NCBI RefSeq assembly: GCF_037975245.1
Contig: NC_092563.1
Span: 4,227,001-4,291,000, forward strand
DNA length: 64,000 nucleotides
Direction: 5' to 3'
DNA from: Apostichopus japonicus
Taxonomy: Eukaryota > Echinodermata > Holothuroidea > Aspidochirotida > Stichopodidae
A program made the translations under genes and the position numbers. Below the pieces are notes generated by a model that saw only the letters and a list, made by a program, of their open reading frames with translations, did no database searches and was not told where the DNA came from. Within the stretch, counting starts at the first letter, position 1. The number at the start of each line of letters is the position of its first letter. This document shows, one piece after another, positions 46,701-58,796 of this stretch.

Positions 46701-49700
46701 CAATTGGTAACATTTTGTACTATACCCCTATGAGTTAATTTCCTTTTCCTTCTAAAGTCTGCCATTCCGATTGCTTACAATTTATGATTCTTGCTGAGGT
46801 TTCTGTACATCTCCTGGAACCCTGCAAATAACTTCAGGTTTGTGAAGTTTTTCTCAAAGGACAGAATTAAGTCCCTGAGATTTTTCTCCTATCACTTATC
46901 CATTTTATCCCTGCATCGTATCTGACCCAAACTTTCAGAATGGTAAATTGGGAAGGAAGAGAAGTGGGGGTCAGAGGAGGGGCAACACATTTTTAACCAT
47001 TATTTCCATGATATTCCATAGCTTTGACAGCAAACCTTTGTCACAAATGTTGTCGTAATGACTCAAGTTGAACAAATAGAGGCATTTTTCTTTCAATGAA
47101 ATTGGATCAAGTAAGTGTGTCTGCTTACTTCACTGGCTTAGTCCCTTTTGAGAGATGAATTGTAATAGGAATATGAAATTAAAAACATTTTTAAATTTCA
47201 CCAGAAAATGCTGCTCTGGTATATACTTTAATAACACATGTTTGGTTGCATTAGTGTCTTTAATAATTCATAACCTATTTTGGGTTCTCTCCAAGTAATA
47301 CATTTATAGATCCTCCGATGCTAATGTTGTGCTTTTTGAACAGCCTGCGTGTGAATTCATAGTCTAGTTTGTCGATTGTATTCATGCTCGTTGCCACTCC
47401 ACAGGTTAAACAGTGATAATTGTACTGGTAGTGATGGCTAAAGTAATTTAACAAAATGAAAGTCATCTTAGACTGTATGTCATGTGCAAAGTCTGAATAT
47501 GACAGGCCTGATGTTTGTTGTAGTCGCAAAGTCCCTGGTTTGAAGTGCCAACAATACCAAACTGCGATGTCAGATCTATATACAGTAGGTCTCTGTCATA
47601 TAAACATTGATTAAAGTGAGCAGATCAAATCGATTTTGTTGGCTTCCTTATAAATATCCTTTGGGAATGTTTTTACAGTATATATATAGTGCTCATGGAA
47701 ATAATAACATAATAACCAGTATATGTCTGTACGTATGTCCCTTGTCATGCTTCAATGCGATTAAATTCTGTTTTTGTCCAAAAATCCTTGGATCATTTCA
47801 AGTTTGTTTTAATACCCCAGTCAGTTTTTTCGTCGTTCATTTAACGCATATATTTGGTCAAAAGTGTCGGAGAATGAGTGTATTCCTTGTGAAAGTACTG
47901 TACAGTAGACGTTAAGAGAGTTTGGGTGACCTAAAGGGTTTGACCCTTTACTGTAGCACTCTTGGAATCATGGTACTAATATTTCAAATTAATGTCAAAC
48001 CGGTCGTCTTCAGTATGGTTCAGATTGTAAAGTTTGACTGAGCAAGAACCATTTAGTTCCAGATCTAGATCTTCTCTTCAACGTATGCAATACAATCTAC
48101 CTTAACGTATTGAATTCTGAGTGACATCACTGCGCCTCCTGTTGACCCCTGTTGACCCAATTCCAGGTCAACAGTCACTTCTACCTCCTCATTCTACCAT
48201 TCCAAAGACCAACAACAACTAGTTTTGTCCTTATTTTCATCCGTCGTGAATCTAAGATCTGTTAGTTCCGTGGTGTGGATTTCGTTTAAACACTAGATTG
48301 AGTAGCGAACCTTGTGAGATACAATTCGCAGTGTTATGGATCCGACGTAATTTTGCGCACACAGTCTAAGGCTATTTAACATGACGTAGGCTAAGTGAGA
48401 CTTTCACGTCATAAACATGTACGACCGAGTAAAAAACTTCACCGTTTTCAAATCTTATTTTTCCAAACGCAGGATACCAGTCAACTTCTAGATTTTGCAT
48501 GTTGTATTGTAATATTTTTTTTTTTTTTTTTAGCAATATTATTGAAATAGTTTGGACTTTTCTTTTAAAAAAGAATTCCTTATCTATATTTTCCATCAAG
48601 ATCTCAAGCCTTTACGTATCGTGTCCGTTTGGACATTACATGTATTCTCATATTTCTTAAGTTCTTTTTCTATTGTCTGTATCTGTTGTGTGACCAGGTT
48701 AGCTCCTCCAGTATCTTTGGAGACTACCTGGTTAATATCACATACACATATATGTCAAACTGATGGTCCTCATTCCTATTGTTGTGAATATTGACTGAGG
48801 GAGCATCTGTTTACCTGCAGACCATAAAAATATTCATCTTGCATCTGACATCTCTCAGCAGCTCTTACCTTGATGTCAAGCATCTTAGGTCAACATCAGC
48901 CTTCCTGCCCATCGCTGCTTGTCACAGCAAACCGTTCTGCCTCAGGGGAACTGATACAGATATATATCTTTTTCAAGAAACCCAAGAAAACTTTTATGAA
49001 TTGAGCAAATTATTCCTACAGAGAGAGTTGATTCAATCCCAGCATGAAACTGATCCTAATTGAGGCTGAAATTATTGACATTGGAGGGTATGGGGTATTG
49101 AAGGACAGACTCATCCTGAACTGCTGCTGATACTGTATGTGTGCAATGCCAGAAACCCTCTCATATATTGTGGTTTAAAAACTAAATTCTGGATTTTTGT
49201 AAAACTCTAACAAGATTGAGTAGGACTTTGCATAATCAATTCAGGGAGCTATAGGCAATCAATCTTTTGCTTAGTCAATGTAAAGGATACTGTGTGCGTT
49301 AATAGAGAGAGTGCCAGAGAGACTGCAGGTACCGTTTAATGTTAAAGTCTAGTATAAAGGCTTGAAGATGATCAACCTTGAAAATGCTATTCATGGGCTT
49401 GATATCTGATCAGAGTTGGGCAAAAGATATATGCACTTACGTCTTCTCATTTTCCATGCGACGACAGAAAATTAGGTCAAAGATAAAAACATGTACAGTT
49501 TGTTTCAGTATGCACACAAACCGATCTATAGCATGAACATATCAACTGACTTCAATGCTCCTTTCTTACCTCTCTCCCACCCCCCACACTATGTAAACAT
49601 TTTTGGAAATTCATAAAATGAAAGAAAATGTGTTGATGAAATCAGTTTCATGTGCCTATACAAACAGTAACAGTTGTATTGTATTTACCTTGTTTCCTCA

Positions 49701-52700
49701 CTTACCTGTTTCCTCATAACATTTGCACTCTTGCTCTACCCTGGATAGAGAGAGTGACGTGGCAACCCTTTGACACTGATCTCTTTCGGTGACTGATCGC
49801 CACCAGTCAACTCTACTGTACTGTTTGTTTGTAATTTAGTTATACTGTAATGTTAACTATTAATTGTATAAAATATCAGCAGGGTTTGATCATACAGTAT
49901 AGGGACAACAGTTTGTATACTGAACATAAATCCATTTTCAGAATTTCAAATAGAACGAAAAAGATTATGGGTTTAAATTAATGATCCATTTTAGTTATTA
50001 ATTTAGTCAATGATCGAATGGTCTTGGATAAACATGAGGCTGATCGATATTCAGATTGAAACCCGACCAACCCATCAAGGATGATTGATCTTTGCCGTCT
50101 AAAATTGTCAGATTTACTTCGCTCCTCTCTTGCCTGTCTCCCACAATTGCACTTTCCTATCTACATAACTACACATTTGGAAACCTTTTAGCACTGCGCC
50201 CTCGCTCCCTGGGCCACGCCCACTAATTCCTCCTTCTGTTTCTACCACCAGGAAGTTACTACACGTCATTATGATAAACATGAATTTCCATAAAGAAATT
50301 ATTTCAACTCATTATCATGGAAGTGTATGATGAAATTAACTTGCACAGGATTCCAAAGGTGTTTGAATGAGGAGGAGGGGGGGGGGGGGTAGGGGGAGGC
50401 ATTTTCCTTATCTTCCCATCGATTTAGTTGGGACATGAACGTTAATGGAAGGTGCTCTAGGCTTGGTGGAATTCCTACCGGACAGATGAAAAACTCCCCT
50501 GACTGAACATTTTACCTGACTGGTGATGGATGTGGGGGGGGGGGGTGCACACAGCTCTTTTGGCTCCCTCTCCATTGTGTTGTATGCCATTTTACTAAGA
50601 ACAACATGCCAAACTCAGCTAGATTGACACTATTTTAGAGTGAAAATAGGGTTTAGAACATGCATAGACGTTGATCACAGCTGCCGATGTATAATCTCAA
50701 ATTTATGAATTTATTACACTCCTCACTCACCTGTCTCCTCTTGAAAAATGCACACTCGCTCTACAGAGTCTAGAGCACCTGTAACATTTTAAGCTCAGTA
50801 TACTCTCCCAGCGACCAACTCATTCCAGTCTACCGCCCTCCTTCTCATTCTACCACCAACAGTGTGTGAGAGCACACACAATCAGTAGTAGAAAAGAGAA
50901 GAAATATTATCTCTGAGAAAGTCCTATCCGGATCCTTTTGAAGGCTCTAAGTATATGCATCATCATATGTGACATGTACCATTGAAATAGAGACTAACAT
51001 TACCATCTGTAGGCATGATATATGAGACAAAATGTGTAACTCCATCTGTTCCCCAGGGATAGGATAATGTTACCTTACTTTTTCTGCTTGATTAAACCTA
51101 CACATGAACAGACTTGCTGAAGATATTGGCTTATTGGAGGAGAGATTTTATCAACTTCAGCTGATACAGTAGCTAATAGCTATATAGAGACGCTGGCATA
51201 GAAACAGCAGGGTATGATACTTCCGCGGCCAGACTTGCTAGGAGAGAATATTTATATGCTTGATTAGCTAGCAGCATTGTCCTATATTAAAATGGTCATA
51301 TCATCTGTAATGGTCACACCTAGACAGGCCAGACTTGCTAGGAGAGAATATTTATATGCTAGATTAGCTAGCAGCTTTGTCCTATATTAAAATGGTCATA
51401 TCATCTGTAATGGTCACACATAGACAGGCCAAACTTACTAGGAGATAATATTTATATGCTAGATTAACTAGCAGCTTTGTCCTATATAATAATGGTCATA
51501 TCATCTGTAATGGTCACATCTAGACAGGCCAGACTTGCTGGGAGAGAATATTTATATGCTAGATTAGCTAGCATCTTTTTTGCTATATTATAATGGTCAT
51601 ATCATCTGTAATGGTCATTTCCAGTGATTATCGGTTAGATTTTTTAGGGTAAAAACAGTTTTTCTCGTGCCCGTTGTGTCTGTCTGAGTCGGTTGCTTTG
51701 ATAATGATGTTATTCCTGTCAGTTGGTTTGGTAGTCTTCTAGTCCCTGTCACAGCTGGATTGAGGCAGATAATTATGATACCTTAAATCATAGTTGTAAT
51801 TTTAGTCAAAATAAAACATAATAAATATTACATTCCATGAATGATAACGTTTTGGTCTACCCATCATAGCTTCTTGTTTAAGATATGCCTAGTCTTTAAT
51901 TACTGTTTGCACTGTAAGCAAAACAAACATACGTCCCGTGAATGATGAATAATGTCGGGTCTAGCTGCCATATTATTTACCTTTGAACAGCTGGTTTTTT
52001 CACGTTATTAAAACTTGCATGTTAAGTCCGGATCGAATATCACCTAGATTAACCTCCAAGTAGTTCTGTAAGGAAATATAGTCTATAGACACTGTACATA
52101 GATATATATGAATTATTAACTCTGTATCAATCCAGACAGGTGCATTGCGGTTAGTTGGTCATGTAAGACCGAAGATATAATAACTGTACCAGTCATTAGT
52201 GACAGTAACGCTTTCACACAGACGCAAAAAAATGCAGGTGCGCCTTTGTAGATTTGGAAAGAAGATGTAATGAGGTATCGACCTGGGAGTACAGGTCAGT
52301 GGTAGCACGATGTGAAAACCAAACTCACCCCTATATCTCTGTAGGTTGAATGCTAGGTTCCAGTGTATCGTTCATTCGTTAATATGCAAAAGTTTGAAGT
52401 TATAAACACCTATTAGGTGTAGGGTAAATGATATGCTAGCTATGTTACGCTCATAAATTTTATACTAGGCTAGCTAGGCCACAGTGCAGCAGTTACCAGC
52501 TGTACCACTTCTGTGTATTTTGTTCAAAGAAGCAGAGGGTATTGAGCACTTAGAAATCTTAATATAACCTTAATATATAACAAAATCAACTGTATCAATA
52601 TATATACATGATCTTGTATTTCCTTGGAGCTAAATGTATCGTGACAGACATGGTAAATAGCTACAATGGACTTGTGCAATGGACAGTCTTTATGTCTTCA

Positions 52701-55700
52701 GCTACCTGACAATTGTTCATTCTCTGTAAACTTGTCCATGATTAACATAAAATATTTCATCTTCAAAATGAAACCTTCCCCTCTTCTCTACATCGGGGAG
52801 CATATGCCTCGATGAACACTCTTTAATAATCAATACTGTTCAGTGTTCCCAAAAGCAATTATAACTGAAGAAAGTCTCAAAAAACATGGACCAGTTTGTT
52901 CTCAAAATGATTTCCCTAGGTAGCCTGCCAGCTGTGAATTGTAATACAACGATATAAAGGATGATAAATTTAGTGATTCATTTGATCAATTATTACTGAA
53001 AGTTAACAGGGAATGTGAAAACAGGAATTACAGGTAAAAGGACGAATGAAAGACCATAAATTTCATACTTAATATTTTTATCACTCTATGCATATAAATC
53101 AAGCTCTTTCCCTAAAATGTGACATTTTTATTTTTCTGAAACGTTACCTTCATTTGAATTTTAAATTGGCCATGAATTTATTTTATTTACACTTTGAGAG
53201 ACATCCAATGAACAGGTTCAGATCTCATCTTTAACAGTGAGCACTGTGCAAGTCGTTTTTGTACACGGTTGCCATGGGGGGGAGCAAAGCATGCATAGCA
53301 ACACCATGCACACTTTCCTGGAGCATGACACTTAGTGGGAACCTATTTGGCCTATTAATGGGTTTATGCAAATTGAAAACCTAAATTATACACTTGCAAG
53401 CATGCAGGGAAAAAGGCCTTCTATTCTCTGATCGTACGTAGCAGCTCTTCTCAGACAACGTATTCCTTAAGTAGCATTCATCCTCGTGTGATGAATAGGG
53501 TTCTGTAATATATTTAAGTGCATTACACACACACATTGTAACACACATGAACTGAGCCACTATATATATATCTTCTAGTCTTCCTTCATCTATGATTGAG
53601 ACTTCAGATAAAAAGAGTGGATTCATGTGGAAAATCTAGAGAAACATGGTGTGCTTGGGTTAAAGTCTAGATATATACAGTATTAAGCAAATTACTGATT
53701 TGATGTGAGAAGTCATTTATCCTTATTGTCAAGATATAGCATGGCCTGTCTTGTCAATGAAGAGATGTGATTGGTCTTTACCCATACAGTATATAGTCTA
53801 CAGGAGTGACAGTTTCTAAGGATGTGAATGAGAAGGTGGAGGAAGGGTTGTGTGGGAAGGGGGGGGGGGGAGAATTTGGATGTTCAAAGTTTGGGATAGC
53901 AGTTTTAAAGACTGATTTAAAATACTGTGGTGCATCTGTGTACAATACCTGCTATATACATCTTTGCATTTGAATATAAAGTTGGCCCTTTTGCATAGTA
54001 TTTTGTGATGAGATACTGGATAAATTATTCCCTGGGAGGGGTATAAAATGAGAGGAGAGGTAAGAGGCCAAAGAGAGATGGTGTCCAATGTAAAATATTG
54101 TCTTTATTACCTTCTCTGCTCTCTCATCAGCTGTTTTCCTTTTGCAAACATGTCATCTTTACCTCAAAGCAGTCAAGTTTTGGAGTGACCGTTTGATAAT
54201 ATGGTAGTTTGCTAATAAATTGATTAAACGATGCTTCGTGTGAGTTTGCTTCTGAATATCATACAGCAGAACAGGAGTTTTTTTATTTATTTATTTTATT
54301 ATTGTCATCTTTTATGAGGATAGTCCTGCTCAGTGCAGAAGCACTGCTTTCCAGAGGAGCCCTCAAGTTTACAGAACCCCTGTTTGATTCATCTCTCATG
54401 CAGTTGTAATTGTTGTTGTAAGGCATTGTGAGGTCTCCCTGGTTTATTTTTTCAAACACCTAAATCTGTCATTCCATAATCCCATTCTGTTATCGTCATG
54501 GTCTAGTTAAATTTACTCCCTAAAATCAATTCAAAATTGATGTCACATTACGCTGGTCACATCACTCCACGGTAGCTCTCTCTATCTCTATCTCTCGTCT
54601 TTCTGATGAGGCCGTCACTGCCAGTTGGCGGAAAAAGAGGGTTAGCAATTGTCATCTTTGTGAGAGATCAGTTGTCAGCATTTTTATTATAAACGTACAT
54701 GGTATGAATGTGTACATCGTGTGAAAAACATGACAATAGTCTCACGACCACATATGTGAAATAAATTTGTTTTTGGTCACGAATAGGATTTCATTTTGTG
54801 TCACTCACTACTCACATTACTCACATTACTCACATTACTGGTGTCGTCAATGGGATTCATTTTTAGGCTTTTCAATTTCACAGCGTTACCCATTTTTTTA
54901 AAGTAAGTGCATCAAAATACAAGTATTTTATAGTTCAAGTTTTCGATCACTATGTTTAACATATATACTCAGTATTTTTCATAGTTAATTGACTCGGTTG
55001 ACAATAAAAGTCTATAATAATAATAATAATAATGTAGATTTATATAGTGCCACTCCAGGAAAGGAGTAATTGCCCATGGCGCTTCACAAAGTGGAAAGCA
55101 TCAACACTGAAATGCACTACAGAAAAAAATGAGTCTTCAGTAAAAAACTCTTAAAAGTGGTTATGTTAGAACAATTTTGAAGATGGTCTGGTAACTGATT
55201 CCAAAGACTTGAGGCAGAGTAAGTAAATCTTCTGAATCCGTAAGTTTTAAGGTTTTTAAGGTTTAGGTACACAGAGGTATGATTTGCTTTTCCAACGTAA
55301 AGTGTGCGTACAGGGAGGTAAGATGAAAGAAGGTTAGCGAGATACACAGGCTGTTGTAAATCATGAGCACGAAATGAAAGTAGGGGTATTTTGAACTTTA
55401 CTCGAAAATCAATAGGATTGAAGCCGGTGAAGATCCTTTAGAAGTGGGGTGGTATGACATCTTGTCTATAACCTGTACTGTAGATGTACGTAGGTCTCCA
55501 GACTGGTCGATTCAGAAAAGGAAGGCAGGCGGCCATTGACCCAGAAGTGAATCGCCGGCAGCGCGAAGGTAGATTGGATAGTATATATATTGATTGAAGA
55601 CAGGTCAGTGTCACAGTGTGTAAAGTAATACCCAAACCATTCAAGGAACTTTGGAGTATAACTGCTTCAGTTTGCATGTATTTGTGTTACTTACAACCAC

Positions 55701-58700
55701 AAGTAAAGGGCTGATATTTGATGTTGACTTTTATTCACCAGCTAGTGCCCTAGTAGCATACTTAAGCTATTAACAGAGCAAAAGATATCCTAAAAACATA
55801 ATCTGTAACTTTTAGATGTTGTCAGCCTTCTTGTAAGTATTGGTCTCAAATATGCTAGAAAAGTCAAATAATGGTCACCCATGCTTCAATTTCAACAACC
55901 ATTTTGCTACCACCCTTGGAGTATTTTCCCAACCTGAAACATGATTTAATTATATCTTATTTGAAACTCTGCAGTGTATGGAAGTCCTCAGTGAAACATG
56001 ATATAATTGTCTAATTTTGAACCATGTAGTGTGTGGAAGTAATTTGAAGATGCAGAACCAATCGGCAAAGTATATTTTATGGACAAACTTCTAGCAGTTT
56101 TTAGCATATAGCACAATTTGGGGACCAATACTGGCAATCGTCAATCCATGAGGCATGCCCTTTTTAGGGTTTGCAAACAGAAAACAAAACTCATAAATTA
56201 TGACTTATTCGACATAGATTTTGTCTGTACCTGTATTTCGTGGTTAATGACCAATTCATTACTATAGAAACAACAACTTGGTTGGGATCACATAGTTGTT
56301 TTGTATTCTAAATTGGGTATTCAATTATTCAATTATTCATGTTTGTGTGCTTTATCAGAAGGACGTCCTACATCTTAATTACAATTAATACACAGCTATA
56401 TTTGTGAAATTCTGAAAACAATTCTTGGCACTTTTCCAAAAATAGCTGTCGACAGTTAGAAATAGGCTGTTCGTCCAAGAACCAACTCTCTCCCGAGACA
56501 CAGTCGATAACTTTTGACATTGATAGCGTTATGCTATTCTGCCCAGTGTTATAATTAATTGTTGATCAAAAGATAAAGCATGTTGTTCAGAGGCAGGAGT
56601 AAAATATAAAATATTCTCACCATGCCATGTATAGTGCATTGGCTTATTAACGTCATGGCTGTGGTTATCAAAATATAAACATATCATGGAAGAAAAAAAG
56701 ATCAACAAACCTTTCGATTAGGTCAAGGTGAAGATCATGATAGGGGGGAAATCTGTCGCTTTTAGGAAGAATTTGTCAAACATATCTCATTCAGTAATGT
56801 TGAATGTGTTAGTCATTGAATACATTGTTAAACTTGAATTGTAGTCAAAGTGTTTTTTGTAGTAGTACTTTAATACTTAGGGCAACAATAACAAGACTGG
56901 AGTTGTATTTCTCATATATGCTGAAGCTATCCTCACAGGCAAGCAGTTTATACTCATGTACCACTGCAAATAGGATATGTTATTTAGGAGGGTTCAACTT
57001 CTTTGTTAGAACCAGTAATGAAAACAACAAACAGGCAACCCTTGCAGAGTTGCAGAGCTTGTCCCAAATTTGGTAATAATGTGACCTTTGACCACTGAGG
57101 CTGAGCTCTCATCACTCATACAGGTACAATGTAATAAATGCACAATCATACACCCCCACCAAGGCTGAAGGGCATGAGCCTAAAATACGGTTTAGAATGT
57201 ATTCAACATTCTCTTTGAACCATTGATCTCCGTTGACCTGAGTATGCACGTTTTATGTTAGTTAACTTAATACTGTAGCTCTCTACAGAAAGAAATTGAT
57301 GCTGTGTTAACCTAAAGTTTGTCCAAATGGGTGGAAGGCACCCAATGAAATGTGGAAATATTGAGCATGCACCATCATCGCCGGACAAGATTATCTTCGC
57401 TCATCGCTTACCTGTCTCCCCACAACCTTAGCACCCCCGTTCTACCGTGCCTAGAATGTCCTGGTTTGATAGATGCATACATGTTTTTGAATGATTGCAC
57501 AGCAGACCAGATATCTTAAATAACATCTTGCATACCGCATCATCCAACCATCACACAAAGCAATCTACAAAATTATCTCTCAAATGCATGTATGTAGAGC
57601 TCCTAAACTTTGTCTAGGACTGGAAATTCAGGCTACTTACTGGCTGAATTTTGCCAGTGGAGTTTCCCCTGTTTCCCAATATAAGAAACAGAGGCACTTG
57701 TAATATATTCCAGCCAGTTCAAATCAATGTTGTCTTTGCAGGAATTCAAGGAAAATGCTAGTTGGAATTTTATCTTAGCCAGTAGAAATTTTTGCACTGG
57801 CATTTTGAAGCAAGTGGATAAAGTTTGTGAAGTTTCTAGCATGAGGAATAAGAACCATCACAAAAGTGCATTTCATAAAACAAAGCATTTTATAATAATT
57901 AAACATCAGAAATACATCTCATAAACAATCTTAAAATACATATTTACTCTGCTCCTCACTTACCTGTCTCCCCACAACCAAAGCACTCTAGCTCTACCAG
58001 TTCACTCAGGCACAGAAGAATGAGAGTGTTAAGGTGATGGTGAGACAGGTAAGTGGAGATCGAATTAATATCTAAAACAGGAAATTGGCATCTCACAAAG
58101 TCCATCTTTAATAATTCAATAGCTCAAAAATGCATCTCAAATAGCCATTGAATTGCTTTTCATAAACCATGGCAGAATACGTCTCATGAACCATCTTACA
58201 AAGACATCTACCATGTCATAAATTATCGCATTTTAAGTCTTAGAAACACACTTCTCAAATTCATCTCAAGAATGCATTTCAAGTATATATACCAACTCTA
58301 AAACCATCCAAAACCAATCGCCAAAATGCATCTCACAGGCCATCTCTATAACCCATCTCTTTAACCACCTTCAAGAAAACCCATCTCAAATATAGACCTC
58401 ATATAAACCAGCTCTAAAACCATCTTCAAAAATTCATTGAAAAGTGCAGATCCCATATTCATCAAAAATATATTTCAAGCAAAACCCATCGAACTAATAA
58501 ATCATCATAAAATCCCTATTCAAAAAAGCATTTAGTAAAATGCATAAGACATCATCGCAAACTTAATAAACTTAGCCATGAAAAAAACATCTCGAAAATG
58601 CATCCCATAGTCCATGTGCCTCCATTCAAAGCATCTTCAAAAATTCATTGCAGAAATTTTTCAAGAATCCTAAAAAAAAAACCCATCAATAGATGTATGT

Positions 58701-58762
58701 AGATTCACATAACATAGTATGTTGAATGTATCTAGGCTGAATGTTATTTTAATACATACCTA

Positions 58763-58796
<34 letters not shown>

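Noticed and set aside
47275-47529. 84-codon minus-strand frame with a protein-like C-terminal half
   Set aside because: I could not match it to any family and saw no flanking exon evidence. It stays below the reporting threshold.
55438-55677. 79-codon minus-strand frame upstream of the LINE fragment
   Set aside because: Its last residues read the LINE segment in the wrong frame (the LLKDLH part is in another frame), and the rest shows no polymerase motif.
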